Assembly (NCBI GenBank): GCA_026075535.2
Contig: AP026544.2
Location: forward strand, 8,990,001-9,054,000
DNA: 64,000 nt
Source: Tricholoma matsutake
Lineage: Eukaryota > Basidiomycota > Agaricomycetes > Agaricales > Tricholomataceae
Direction of reading: 5' to 3'
Shown: positions 33,295 through 45,853 of the stretch, one piece after another
Layout: each line of letters starts with the position of its first letter
Position numbering within the stretch: the first letter of the stretch is position 1
The notes under the pieces: model-generated
What the model was told of the DNA's origin: nothing
Seen by the model: the letters and a program-made list of their open reading frames with translations, nothing else
Databases searched by the model: none
Translations under genes and position numbers: made by a program

Positions 33295-36200
33295 TCATGA
33301 CCTCGTGATGCTTCTGAATTTGAAGTCAGTGAATCGAATGGTGTGGATCCTTCTTGGGGTGCCAGGGTTTTTGTGGTAGAAATCTGCTATCAGCTCCAGT
33401 GCTGAGACATCTTTCTTGTTGACACAGGAATGTTCTTCATATCCATAACCTTTCCAGGCCACAAGGTACTGCAGTTTGTTGCAGATAATTTGACTATCTC
33501 TGATTTGCTCCATTTCATACTTGAGGGCTCCCTTGATGAGTTCAGGTTCCAGTGGGTTTTGCATGTGGCTTCCTGGGATTGGGTCCCATGGTGCAGGGAG
33601 TAATTTGACCACCTGGAAAATGGGGTGAATGCAGCTCATGGAATTGGGCAGTTTAAGATGATAAGTGTGGCTCCCAGCTGCGCAAAGGGACCCAGGTAAC
33701 AATGCACGAGTTTCTGTGAGGGGCAGGTAGTTTTAATGTCACTAGAGTCCAGAAATACCTTGTCCCCAGGGGAGTAGGAGTTCCTAGTTGGTTATAGTAC
33801 CTTGCCATATCATCCTTGGCCTCTGTCAAGGTCCCTTTCATTCAATTTACAAATTCATTAACTGTTTCTATGCAGGAAGCCACAGTGTTTGGTTTGAAAC
33901 CCATCTGCGGCATTTGTCCAGTGTCTAACAGGAACAGAGTGTGTTGAGTTGAGGCATGGTCATGGTTGTTGTATTGGAATTCTCTGAGTGGTAGTTACTC
34001 ATCCCAGTAGTCCTGCCACTCACTTATGAAGAGTTGAATGTACTGCTCCAATTCTTGGTTGACGTGCTTGGTTTGTCTGTCAGACTGTGGGTGATAGGCC
34101 GTTGATGCAGACATCTTAATGCAGTAGCCTGTAAAGTTCCTTCATGAATTCCACAACAAACTGTGGGCCTCAATCACTGAGGATGTTGATCAGCAACCTG
34201 TGCAGCTTCCATACATTGCTTAGGAAATGCTGTGCAGTTCCAAGGGATGTGATTGTGGTGTGCATTGGTATAAAATGCATGCATTTTCCTGCAGAGTTGA
34301 CTACTACCATTATTGCATCAAATCCATGAGCTTCAGGGAGTTCTATGATGAAATCAATGGATACCATATCCCATCTTCCTTCTGGCACAGGCAGTGGGTG
34401 CAGTTCACCCATTGGAGGTCATCATTGGATCTTAGTTCATAGACAGAGTTTGTAGGCAGAGGTTGCAGGTGGCACAGTACTTGCTGATGTAATGGGACAT
34501 TTGTGGCCACCAATATGACCTGGACACCAGTTCTAGTGTCTTCCAATGCCTGGCATGTCCTGCTATCTTTGTGTTGTGGTGTTGTTCCACAATTTTCTGG
34601 TGGAGTTCCACATAATTGGGCATGTAGATGTGATCTCTAAATAGTAGTAGGCCTTCTGAGTCCTTCCATTTCATGCTGTGAACAGTTTTCCCATGGCACT
34701 CCTGTAGGGCCTTTGCTGTGGTGGCTACTGAGCCTTCCTTGTGATTTCACTGCCAGATTTCCCACAGTAGATCTCATTCCTCACCTTCCACTGTGATACC
34801 CTCCAAGGCACAAATGACAAACAGTTCCAGTTTTAGCAGGGTGACATTGTCATTATCCTTGTTGCTGTCACCATGGTCTGGTCATCTTGAGAGTGTGTCA
34901 GGTTTTCCCATACTTTGTCCTGGACAGTAGTCCAGTGTGAAGTTGAAATGTGATAAATACAGAGACCACTGCTTGCCATTGATTGAGTTTTCTGGCTGTC
35001 ATGAAGTACTCAAGGTCTTTGTGATCAGTCCAGATCTCTGATTCATGTTGGGATCCTTCTAGGAAATGTTGCCACTCTTCCAGTGTGCAGATAATAGCCA
35101 ACATTTCCTTGTCATGGATCTTGTAGTTCCTTTCTACCGCATTGGAGTAAAACACAATGGGGTGCCATTTGCCATCAGCATCTGATAACTGAGATAGCAC
35201 AGCTCCCATCACAAAATCTGACAAATCTGCTTCGACTCTGAAAGGTTTTGAGTCTTCCACAAACACAAGTACCAGTGTGGATGTGATGGATCCATGCAGC
35301 TTATCAAAGGCAGTTTGTTGCTCTGCCTGCCATTTCCAAGGTGCTTTAGTGCCTGTTATGTTGAACAATGCATATGATGTGAGAAGTCACAAATGAACTG
35401 TCTGTAGAAGTTGGTGAACCCTAGGAATTGTTGTACTTCCTTTTTGTTCCTGGGTATGGGCCATTCTGCAACTCCAGATACCTTGATGGGGTCCATCTCA
35501 GTATGGCCTTCCAAGATAGGTATTCAATTTTAGTGCATTCAAATTCACATTTGTCCATACATAAGAACAGCTTGTGCTCCCGTAGTCATTCCAGTACTAT
35601 GTGGGTTATGTGGTGGTGTTCTGCTATGTCTTTTGTAAAGATGAGGATGTCATCCAAGTAGATGCAGACCACTCCTTCTGAGATGAGATCTTGGACAATG
35701 TCATTCATCATTGTTTGGAAGGCTGGGCTGTTGGTTAGTCCAAACATCATTACCAGAGGCTCGAATAATCTGCAGTTGGTCTGAAACACTGCTTTCCACT
35801 TGTCTCCCTTTTTGATCCTGACATTCTGATAATCCCACTGTACATCTAGCTTGGTAGAGTAGTGAGCCCTGTGGAGTTGCACAATTAGTTCTGAAATAAG
35901 TGGCAGTGGGTATCAGTTTTTAATCATAATAGCATTGAGGGCTCAATAGTCCTGGATCAGTCTGAGAGTGCTGTCCTTCTAAGAAGCAGGGTGAGGCCCT
36001 AGGGGATTTCGAACAACTGATTTGTCCCAACGCAAGATTTTCCATAATGAAGGTGTCTAATTGTGCCTGTTCATCTAGTGAGAGCAGGTAGACTTTGCAA
36101 GTGGATAATTTTGCATCATGGATCAATTCTATTGCATGATCCCATTCCTTGGGTTGTGGGAGTGCTTTGAACACTTATTCTGAGAAAATGTCAGTGAAGT

Positions 36201-36890
36201 CCTCAAAATGACTGGGTATGGTAGATTCCTTGGGGTCAGAATTTTTGTGGTGTGCCTCTGCCAGTTGTTGTGAGAAGTTAGAGGAGGGGCGGATTTCCTT
36301 GGGGTCTGGTGACCACTGGGTGAAGAAGATTCTGCCTCCTTCCTCTATGGTGACTTTGTCTTCCCTTTCCTCATCCTCGTCAGCCTCATCCTCATCAGAA
36401 TCTGGTACATGTTTGGGGATTCCTTCCCAGTCCACTTCTGGTGCTGGGAATGGACCAGTCTGACAGGTGCAAACATGCTGGGTTTCCATATGATGGATCT
36501 TGGACTCTGCTTTCACCTCATCCTTACAGGTGTGGCATTTAGTGGGGCAGCAACTCATCTTAACCTCTCCTGAGACCCAGTCGACTTCTGGATTATGTTC
36601 CTTCAGCCATGGAAGTCTGAGGAGTATTTGTTGGTTTCCTAGTTTGGTTACCACAAAATGTGCTCTTTCCGAGTGGTTTTGGTAACACAAAACTATGTCC
36701 ACCATTTCCTCAATGGGTCCAGCGCTGTTTGGTGTTCCATCTACATTGTTCACAGGGATGGGACGACTTAGTTTCTGCATATTCAGTTTCTGTTTTTTTA
36801 TGTATTCTGAGTCCATGAAAAGTCCTGTGGTGCTGCTGTCCAGTAGTGCGGTAACTGCCATGACTTCTTCCATGTCCATAGTGTGGATTT
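33295..36890 (-). pseudogene. pol: Pol of element B, decayed
   Basis: On the minus strand from right to left: protease region with LLDSSTTG (the expected Gly of DSG is Ser) near 36830; a long acidic linker; an RT start with WDHAIELIH near 36130; RT core with CIYLDDILIF near 35650; RNase H with WTDHKDLEYF near 35020; integrase zinc region with EQHHNTKIAGH and CATCNLCLQT (34600-34440); integrase core with MVSIDFIIELP (34390-34170); and chromodomain with YLVAWKGYGYEEHSC (about 33440). The frame is cut into at least seven pieces by stops and frameshifts, so no product is expected. Confidence 0.88.
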
Positions 36891-37432
36891 TAGGGCATGG
36901 CATGGGTAACCCTCAGGTATATTTTCTTATACCCATACCCGTGAACACCGTACCCGCATGGGTAGGGGTACGGTGTTACCACGGGTTTTTGCAGGTTACC
37001 CATGATTATTCACGGGTATTGATATTTTTCATTATATTTGATAGGAAAAGATGTTTGCATCTTCTCATGGGGGGTTTTCCTGCAATATGTCATTGAAAAG
37101 TACCCCTGCATGTTTTACTGTTATTTTTCATGATATTTGATAGAAATTTGCTGAAAAAGATGTTCGCATCTCATCACAGGGGGTAAACCCATGAGTCAGG
37201 TCACCATGACTCATGGGTTTTTCCCGTGATATGTCATTAAAAAGTTGAAATCTCAACACACATGATCACTCACCTGACCAAAATCCGGGTACCAGCATAC
37301 CCGCACATACCCATAACACCGTGTAAAAGGGTATGGTGTTGCCTGGGTATGGCAATCCCATACCTGTACCCATACCCATGCATACCCATGACCAGAAACA
37401 CACAGTGTTACCCATACCCATGCTGTGCCCTA
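36891..37432. mobile_element. hAT-like non-autonomous element, copy 1
   Basis: 542 bp with imperfect inverted ends TAGGGCATGGCATGGG...CCCATGCTGTGCCCTA, and a perfect 8-bp direct duplication GTGGATTT at 36883-36890 and 37433-37440, the hallmark length of hAT superfamily insertions. The sub-terminal regions are full of TACCCATACCC / GGGTAYGG words. No coding sequence. It is inserted near the gag-pol boundary of element B. Confidence 0.88.
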
Positions 37433-37440
37433 GTGGATTT

Positions 37441-38062
37441 CCACTTTGAGGTTGAAGGAGTGTGATGATGGCATCACCACCATGGTTAGTTTCTAGGCAA
37501 TTTCCACTCCCATTTGGACATATGAGGCAACAGGTTGCACAGTTTTTCAGTGGGTTGTTTTAATACATCTTGCAAGATTTGTTGGTCAAGATATTGTCAT
37601 TTGTTTCTTCAATGCATAAACAACTGTATCTGTTATTCAACAAGGGCATATAATTCACTCGTGCAGAATCCTGAACTGCAGGTACTGCCTCTGCCATTTC
37701 CTTGATTTGGGTGCAATCTGCTTCTAGTGCCCAGCTCTGGTCCCACTCATCCTATTCCTCTACCATCATAAGCCCGCATCTAAAACATTTTTTTTGTCCT
37801 TCCTCTGTCTTGATTGGAGTGGTGTTATTTGGGAGGGCAGGTGGGGTGACTTTGGGTATGCTTGCAGGTGAAGGCCTGTTGGGGACCCACACGGGTGGCT
37901 GTGGGCTGTGTGGGAACACCAACACTGATAGTGTTTTTAGTGGCTGCAGGTTTCCGTTGAATATGGCATTTGTGGTGCAGTTTTGGTCACACCTGATGGC
38001 GGCTTAGTACCATTCCTCAGGGTTGTCATCCATTGGGCAACCTACTTCCATGTGGGCAATTT
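37441..38062 (-). pseudogene. gag: Gag of element B, downstream part
   Basis: Continues the gag frame interrupted by element C: minus-strand translation resumes with AHMEVGCPMDDNPEEWY, matching the region after REIQDQI in element A gag. It runs through a proline-rich region and a truncated zinc knuckle (KCFRCG) to the acidic end. Several stops. Confidence 0.75.
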
Positions 38063-38485
38063 TGTAAGGGGACTAGAGGGTGTCCCACATGTTTCTCCTA
38101 TTCTTTATGTTTGTCCTATATTTTTTCTCGCCTCGTTTCCTTCTATTCTTCATTTTCTATGATTTTTCCCTTATTTTATTACTAATTTCCCTTTCTATCA
38201 CATTTGTGCATGTTGACAGTTTTATATTTAGAGACGGAGTACCCTTCCGACATCTACCCCTTGGTATTACATCATGCAGCAGCCTTGATCAGCCTATCTC
38301 CGCCTTTTCTATTTTTAGTTATTATTTGATTTTTGCAGTTTTCACATATACTGGGCACTGGCAAAGGGATCTTTAGAGTTTTCTCTTCGGATTTCCCTTT
38401 GCTAGGTACGCCCCCAATCCCTGTATTATGTAGCATAATTTTAACTTTGGATTTCCCTTTGCTAGAGGCTGAGGTTGCCCTTATA
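38063..38485 (+). repeat. 5-prime LTR of element C
   Basis: 423 bp, TGTAAGGGGACTAGAGGGTG to GGTTGCCCTTATA, followed by the same GTAGAAAACTC leader start as element A. Confidence 0.92.
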
Positions 38486-38650
38486 GTAGAAAACTCTCTC
38501 TTAAGGCCTGAAATCGTGAACGCGCTGCCCAATATAGGCAGGTACAGAGTGGACGACACTTCCCAAAGCTCCACAGACTCCCTACACACTGTTCTCGACA
38601 GTCCCGCCTTTAGTGTGCTGCCATTTTTGCCAAACCCGCCCCCTAGCGCT

Positions 38651-39756
38651 ATGGACACATCAGAGCGCCTTGACGCGCTTGAAAGCGACGTTACCGGAAT
38701 ACACGCGCAAATTGATTCACTTAAATCTATGATCGAAAACTTTGTCAGAACACTTCAGACCAGCTCCACGACTAATATTTCCCCCATTATGACTCCAAGC
38801 GCGCCCAACAATGACGCATCGCCAAACGTGCCCAAGGGGTGTGCCCAGATCAAACTGTCCCCCCCTGCCAAATTTAATGGTGTGCGTGTGCAGGGACATG
38901 CATTCCTTAACTCCTGTGAGTTGTATATCAGTCTCCAGTTGCATCAATTCGTCGATGAAGCTGCAAAAATTTATTGGGCCTTCACATACATGAAATCTGA
39001 GCATGCCTATCTCTACATGGACCATATTCTGCAACAAACCAAAGAACTCGGTTCCCTACCTTTCTCCACTTGGGGTGACTTTCGAGCAGAGTTCGTACGC
39101 CACTTTTGTCCCCTCAATGAGCACCACCGAGCAGTGAGTCATCCTCGTACCACCAGGCACATCGATCCGTGGACAATTATATCGATGAGTTTAAGGACTT
39201 GGTGGACATGGCAGGATATGGGGGTGGGCTACCAGTGGTGGTGAAGTTCCGATGAGGCCTCAACCAGGAGATTCAGGACCAGATTGCCCAGATGTTGGAA
39301 GGACGTCTGGTGGACGATGATATCTATGCTTGGTATGAAGCTGCTTCCCTCTGTGATGAGAACCGACTCACAAATGCGGCGTTCAATGCTGCATTCCGGG
39401 CTCCAACTACCACTCCTACATCCCACATCTTCAATTGAACCCTTCCCCAACGCAACCCTATTCCCGTCCATCAAACTCCTGCACCAGCCGTCAATGTTCT
39501 GGTACCAATGGATGTCGATGCAGCCCATAGCCGCACACACAGGTTAAACCTCTGCTACTGCTGTGGGGAAACTGGACATATGGCTGGAGCGTGCCCCCAT
39601 CATCAGGATATCCACATGCTCACCCCCGAGGGGCAGGATGAACTCCTCCAGGACCTGTTGGCGCTTGTAGATGTCAAGGAAGCAAAGGGTCAAGTCGCAG
39701 AGGAGGTCAAATTAGAGGGTGTAGAGGAGCAGGATTTTTCTATTCGCAGCGAGTGA
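38651..39756 (+). pseudogene. gag: Gag of element C, broken
   Basis: Starts at the ATG matching element A gag (MDTSERLDALES). A 10-bp deletion relative to element A near 39138 shifts the frame. Later changes include TGA in the FRQGLN-equivalent region (39254-39256) and CGA-to-TGA near 39436. The zinc knuckle survives as CYCCGETGHMAGAC. The end overlaps pol as in element A. Confidence 0.88.
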
Positions 39757-42700
39757 ATCATACGCCCTCGTTGCCTGTCCATAACCACTTTGAAGTTTTG
39801 TCAGTTGAATCCCTGGAGAATGAATCTGATTTCATGACTATTCCCCTCTCTGAACCTTCGAAGTCGGGTGAAGATGTACCTGCCCCTCCTCTCTCTACCT
39901 CTACCTCATGCCCCAAAATTAAATCATGGGAGCGCAAACTACCATGCAAATATATTGTTGCATCCACTCCCTCTGCACACTCCTTGAACCTGGTGATCAA
40001 ACTACAGACTACCGACACTGGACAGATACTTGGTGTCTCTGCGCTCCTAGACTCTGGTGCTACTGGTCTCTTCATTGATGCTGACCTCACATGACAACAT
40101 CGCCTGAATACTCGCTCGCTCTCACGTCTGATACCTGTTTATAATGTGGATGGATCCCCAAATGAAGCTGGTGCCATCCGAGAGGTTGTGGACCTGGTCC
40201 TCCATTACAAAGATCATAGTGAGCATACACTTTTTTGCTGTCACTCAGTTAGGGAAGCAGAAGGTGATTTTGGGCTATCCATGGCTTTGAGACCATAACC
40301 CAGATGTTAACTGGCGTACTGGGGAGGTCACCATGAGCCAATGTCCATCCAGCTGTCGCACCTGTTTCACGGAAGCCAGACAAGAGCACCATGGACAAAG
40401 GGCCTCAGTACGACACACTCAGAAGTGTCGTGCTGGACCCCTACCTCTGCCTGATGTGGAGTTGGAGGGGGTTCCTGATCTGATACCAGACTCAGATGAT
40501 GATGAGGAGGAAAGCAGAGGAAGTTGAGGAAGGGGATTGGATTTTCTACACTGCGATTCGTCCATTGCATGAGGTGTGTGCTACATCAAACATATCCCAG
40601 CGCCTTGCTGAGGCCTTCCACAAAAACAATACTGCTAAATCCTCTACTGACTCCTTACTCCCTCATCTTCATGAGTTCAAGGACGTGTTCTCCAAGGAAT
40701 CATTTGATTCTCTCCCTGCATGCAAGCCATGGGATCATGCCATCAAACTCATCCCCAGTGCAACCCCTTCCTCCTGCAAGGTCTATCCTCTTTCTCCCGA
40801 GGAACAGCGACAGCTCGACCAATTCATCGACAAACACCTAACCTCTGGATGTATTCGACCATCCAAATTGCCCATGGCCTCTCCCTTTTTCTTTGTCAAG
40901 AAGAAGGATGGCTCACTTCGTCCAGTTCAAGACTATAGAAGGCTCAATGACATCACGGTCAAAAATTGCTACCCGCTACCTCTCATCTCCGAACTTGTGA
41001 ACCAACTCCATGGAGCGTGATACTTCACCAAACTCGACATCCGTTGGGGTTACAATAATGTGAGGATAAAGGAGGGAGATGAGTGGAAGGCAGCCTTTCA
41101 TACCAACCATGGTCTTTTTGAACTGCTCATCATGTTCTTTGGCCTTACTAATAGTCCTGCCACCTTCCAGACCATGATGAACGACATCTTCCATGACCTC
41201 ATCCTCGAGGGCATCGTCTGTATCTACCTTGATAATATCCTCATCTTCACTCGCACAGTGGAAGAGCATCGTCGCATTATGTGCCTCGTCTTGGACCGAC
41301 TTTGACAGTACAAACTCTACCTTCGCCAGGACAAGTGCGAGTTTGAGAAGACCAAGATCAAGTACCTTGGCCTGATTATCTCGGAGGGCCAGGTAGAGAT
41401 GGATCCGGTCAAGATGAATGGGGTCACGGCATGGCCGATGCCCACGAACAAGAAAGAGGTGCAGTCCTTTTTAGGCTTCATCAATTTCTACTGGCATTTT
41501 ATCAAGGATTTCTCACATCATGCACGACCACTGTTTGACTTGACTGGAAAGGAGGCATGGTGGTGGGACAATGCACAGCAGGAGGCATTCAAAAAGCTTA
41601 AAGAGATGGTCACTTCTGCTCCCATCCTTACCTTTGCTGATGATTTGTGCCCTTTTCATGTAGAAGCCAACAGTTCTGACTTTGCGATGGGCACTGTGTT
41701 GTCTCAGCAGTCTCCGGAGGACCAGAAGTGGCATCCTGTTGTGTTCTACTCCAAAAGCCTTAGTGCTGTGGAATGAAACTATGAGATCCATGACAAGGAG
41801 ATGTTGGCGATAATGCGTGCACTTGAGGAGTGGCGACACTTCCTCGAGGGTGCCCTACACAAGGTGGAAATTTGGATGGATCACAAGAATCTCGAGTACT
41901 TTATGACGGCCAAGAAATTGAACCGTCGTCAAGCTCGTTGGTCCCTGTATCTATCCAGGTTCAACTTCTCCTTGCACCACCGTCCAGGTCGCAGCATGGG
42001 GAAGACCGATGCCCTCTCCCGATGTGCAGATCATGGGGATGGTGGTGACGACAATCAAGACATTGTGTTGTTGCAGCCAAACCTGTTTATGATCTGGGCA
42101 TTGGAAGGTATCGCACCCCAGGGCGAGGAGCAGGACATCCTATGTGATATCCATTGCGTGAACCGTAGTGGTTTATACAAGGATGTTGTGGCCCGAGCTG
42201 TTAAGGAACTGAGGAAGGGATCTACCCTCTCCTTACGTGTGGCAGAGTGGGCTGAAAAGGAGGACTTGTTGTATTTCCGGGATCGCATCTACGTACCCAA
42301 CAACCCAGACCTTCATCGACGTATCATATCCTAACACCATGACTCACAGATTGCTGGTCACCCTGGACACTGGAAGACCTTGGAGCTCACCTCACGGAAT
42401 TATTGGTGGCTGCAGATGTCATGGCTCATTGGTCAGTATTGTCATACTTGTGACCTTTGCTTATGCACCAAGATTCCTCGTCGCAAACCCATTGGTGAGC
42501 TACACCCTCTCCCTGTCCCAGAAAGTCGTTGGGATGTTGTCAGTGTCGACTTTGTGGTGGAGTTGCCAGAGTCGAACGGGTTTGATGCGGTGATGTGCAC
42601 AGTTGATTCCACAGGGAAACACGCTCACTTCATTCCCACTCACACCACTGTCAGTGCCCTGGGTGCTGCCCACCTCTATCTTCACCATGTCTGGAAATTA

Positions 42701-43657
42701 CATCGACTCCCTGGCGCCTTCCTTTCCAACTGTGGCCCTCAGTTTGTAGCAGAGTTCACTCGTGAGCTGTACTGACTTCTGGGTATCAAACTCCTCGCTT
42801 CGACCGCTTATCACCCACAAACTGATGGCCAGACCAAACAAGTCAACCAGGAGTTGGAGCAGTACATCCGTGTCTTTGTCAATGAATGCCAGGATGATTG
42901 GGACGATCTCCTTCCCCTGGCCGAGTTCGGATACAACAATCATGTCCATGCTTCCACTCAACAAACCCCCTTCTTCTTGGACACTGGACGGCATCCACGC
43001 ATGGGATTCGAACCTCACCAAGCCCCCTCACATATTGAGACAGTGAATGAGTTCACGGAATGCATGAGGGACAGTTTGGAGGAAGCGAAGGTGGCCTTGG
43101 TGAAGGCAAAGGACAACATGGCACGTTTCTACAATCAACGCGACTCTCCAACACCACCGTACAAGGTTGGTGATCGAGTTTATCTTGACTCCAGTGACAT
43201 CTCCGCTACCCGTCCATCCAAAAAACTCTCCCATCACTTCCTGGGACCTTTCCCCATTGTCAAGTGCATTGGAATGCATGCCTATCGTCTACACCTCCCA
43301 GCCTCCATGTCTAGACTTCACCCAGTCTTCCACATCGTGAAACTCCTTCCAGCTCCCTCAGATCCTTTTCCAGGATGCTGTTCACAACCACCACTGCCAC
43401 CTACAGTTGTGGAGGGAGAACCCCAGTATGAAGTCGAGTCAATCTTGGACAGCCGGTTACGTCGAGGGAAGCTCCAGTATTTGGTACACTGGAAGGGTTA
43501 TGGGTATGAGGAGAACTCATGGGTCGAGGAGTCCGATGTGAATGCCCCTCGGTTGGTCAAGGAGTTCCACCAACGGCACACTGCTGCACCATGTTGCATT
43601 CAGGTCAGTGACTTTGGTCATATGCAATTTCGAATGCATCGGGGCGATGCATCTTAG
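39753..43657 (+). pseudogene. pol: Pol of element C, broken
   Basis: Collinear with element A pol over its whole length. In-frame stops end open pieces near 40094, 41020, 41305, 41776, 42334 and 42775, and small indels near 40236 and 40505 shift the frame. Two catalytic positions are lost by transitions: the RT motif reads YLDN instead of YLDD (about 41226-41237), and the second integrase Asp is Asn in LSNCGPQF (about 42727). The protease DSGATG and the chromodomain (43445-43580) remain. Confidence 0.9.
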
Positions 43658-43669
43658 AGGGGGGGGTGA

Positions 43670-44092
43670 TGTAAGGGGACTAGAGGGTGTCCCATGTGTT
43701 TCTCCTATTTTTTATGTTCGTCCTATATTTTTTCTCACCTCGTTTCCTTCTATTCTTCATTTTCTATGATTTTTCCCTTATTTTATTACTAATTTCCCTT
43801 TCTATCACATTTGTGCATGTTGACAGTTTTATATTTAGAGACGGAGTACCCTTCCGACATCTACCCCTTGGTATTATGTCATGTGGCGGCCTTGATCAGC
43901 CTATCTCTGCCTTTTCTATTTTTAGTTATTATTTGATTTTTGCAGTTTTCACATATACTGGGCACTGGCAAAGGGATCTTTAGAGTTTTCTCTTCGGATT
44001 TCCCTTTGCTAGGTGCGCCCCCAATCCCTGTATTATGTAGCATAATTTTAACTTTGGATTTCCCTTTGCTAGAGGCTGAGGTTGCCCTTATA
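43670..44092 (+). repeat. 3-prime LTR of element C
   Basis: 423 bp, preceded by the purine tract TTAGAGGGGGGGGTGA and followed by AATTT at 44093-44097. Confidence 0.92.
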
Positions 44093-44097
44093 AATTT

Positions 44098-44847
44098 GGT
44101 CTTGTATCTCCCTCATCAGCCTGCGATGGAACTTTACCATGATGGCTATTCCCTTGGTGTATCCAGCCAGTTCAATTAACTCTCAGAAACTGTCCAAATA
44201 TTTGCCCACTGTTCATTGACCTTGATAGTACTTGGTGGTCTCTAACTGGGCAAGCAATAGTTGTGCTTCATTCTTCAAGCAAAACTCATTGATTATCACT
44301 GCACAGAAATCTGCCCAAGTCTCATACTTGGTGTGTCCAGTGTGACTCAGGTGTTGTAGCATCGATCTGCAAACAGCACCACTCATCCAGTGAATGAGAT
44401 TGTCCAATGGATTTTGGTGTCATCATTCTTGAATTGTTCCAGTGTGAGCCAGATGTATAGCTTGCATGAGTTTAAGAAGGCCTGGCCTTTAGCACGGTCT
44501 CCTGTGAACTCACTGGATGGGGAGGGTTTGAGAGAAAATTTTTGCATGGTTTTTGCATGGGTTCTGATTTTTCATGTTTCTCTGCTATTTCCTCGATTCT
44601 CTGATGTAGTAGGTTGTTAGCTGTCTTAACTCCTGGATCTCTGTTTCTAGAGTGTCAATGCACTCAATGACCATTCGTCAATGGAGGTCTGACATGTTAC
44701 AGGCATTTTTGTGTGAAAGGGTTTTTTCTCGACATGGTAATATGGAGGATCTATTAGTACAGTAATTGTCTTGTTTTTCAACTTGGTAAAGTCTTCTATG
44801 CAGAAGACCATCAGGAACCCAGTTTGGACTTTGAGAGAGAATTCTGC
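44098..44847 (-). pseudogene. gag: Gag N-terminal part and leader of element B
   Basis: The minus strand encodes a gag capsid segment (MSGAVCRSMLQHLSHTG, WADFCAVIINEFC, LLAQLETTKYYQGQ at 44407-44213), then HRRLMREIQDQI up to the element C insertion site at 44097. The rest, toward the LTR at 44848, is leader with weak coding signal and stops. Confidence 0.75.
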
Positions 44848-45258
44848 TGTAAGGGCAACCTTACAGTGTGTGGCGCAGAGTCCACCAACCTTGCAAGGGG
44901 GAACCAAAGTCAATTCTAGTGCAGTAAATACATGAAATCTCTTACTAACCTTGCAAGGGGGAACCAAAGAGAATTCTCTGAGGTCCCCCTTGCAGGGTAT
45001 GAAACCTTATATACCTGAGTATGCTACCTATCATGTGGTGGTGCTTTGTGTACTACATGTCATCTCCACAAAGGGCGGGTATCCACATGGTTGCCATAGG
45101 GGATCCCGCAGAAAGCTGACCAATCTCTATGAACCTTAGTGGTTCATCCTCTACTAGGTGGTGTTAGCGCGGGGTTATTTCCAGAGACCTGTGATGAGGG
45201 GTGCTGTGAATATCTGTTGGAAAACCCATGGGTGTCTGCAGATGGTTGTCCCCTTACA
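44848..45258 (-). repeat. LTR of element B (5-prime in element orientation)
   Basis: 411 bp matching 32855-33274 with many transitions and a short deletion near 45027 (CTACATACATGTCACC region). It ends CCCCTTACA at 45258. Confidence 0.88.
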
Positions 45259-45392
45259 CAAGCCAGCAATGCAAGCCCCACTTCTCCAAGAACCTTCCCC
45301 ACAAACATGCCCATGTTCAATGAGCATTGAAGGAGAAGAAGATTAGGACAACTGGCAATAGCCTGAGCTCTGACGAGGAGAGGATCACCCTG

Positions 45393-45839
45393 AGCTCTGG
45401 CTGATTGGGGATCAAACATCAATGATCAAAAATCTATTTCTGGATACTGCTTCCAGATGGCAGGCAGCCCAATCTCATGGCAATTGAAAAAGCAACTGAC
45501 GGTGGTGTTATCATCAATGGAAGCCAAATACATGGCGGAAAGCCTGGCAATGTGCCAAGTCATATGGCAAACACTCACTTCCAAACTCGGCATCCCGTAC
45601 TCTGGACCCACCAAACTTAATGTGATAACCAAGGCACAATTGACTGCTCCAACAACACTATTAATAACAGCCACACAAAACATATTGACATCCAGCATCA
45701 TTTCATATGCAAGAAACTAATCTCTCATGAGATCAACATTCAGTACTGTGCAACAGATGACAACCTAGCAGACACATTTACCAAAGCACTGCCAAGGCCA
45801 AAACACAAGGATCTTGTCAGGCAAATAGGCATGGCATAG
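45393..45839 (+). pseudogene. Ty1/copia pol 3-prime end (RNase H), fragment
   Basis: Carries the copia RNase H signature: ALADWGSNINDQKSISGYC, GSPISWQLKKQ, SSMEAKYMAE, then in another frame TKHIDIQHHF, a QYCATDDNLADTFTKALPRPKH segment and a TAG at 45837. One frameshift lies near 45655. Protease, integrase and RT are absent from this window, so it is a truncated remnant. Confidence 0.8.
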
Positions 45840-45853
45840 GTGTCAAGGGGGAG

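Larger units (their letters stand above)
38063..44092 (+). mobile_element. Element C: second copy of the element A family, decayed, nested in element B
   Basis: 423-bp LTRs at both ends with a perfect 5-bp duplication AATTT (38058-38062 and 44093-44097). It has the same LTR termini and gene order as element A. The LTRs differ at about 12 of 423 positions, all transitions by my count. Its LTRs are about 57 bp longer than those of A because a CTTTGCTAG-bounded segment is present twice (about 38400-38465). Coding regions carry many stops. Confidence 0.93.
32855..45258 (-). mobile_element. Element B: old Ty3/gypsy chromovirus, nested host of two other elements
   Basis: LTRs of about 420 and 411 bp (TGTAAGGGCAACC...TTGTCCCCTTACA) bound the element. 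The flanks TAAGC (32850-32854) and CAAGC (45259-45263) fit a 5-bp duplication with one transition. The polypurine tract GAGAGGGGAGTGA (minus strand) abuts the left LTR. Pol runs 36890 to 33295 and gag is split. A hAT-like element (36891-37432) and element C (38063-44092) are inserted in it. The LTRs differ at more than 30 sites by my count, so it is clearly older than A and C. Confidence 0.88.

Noticed and set aside
36175..36463. Plus-strand Ser-rich frame within element B
   Set aside because: Antisense of the acidic linker of the element B polyprotein.
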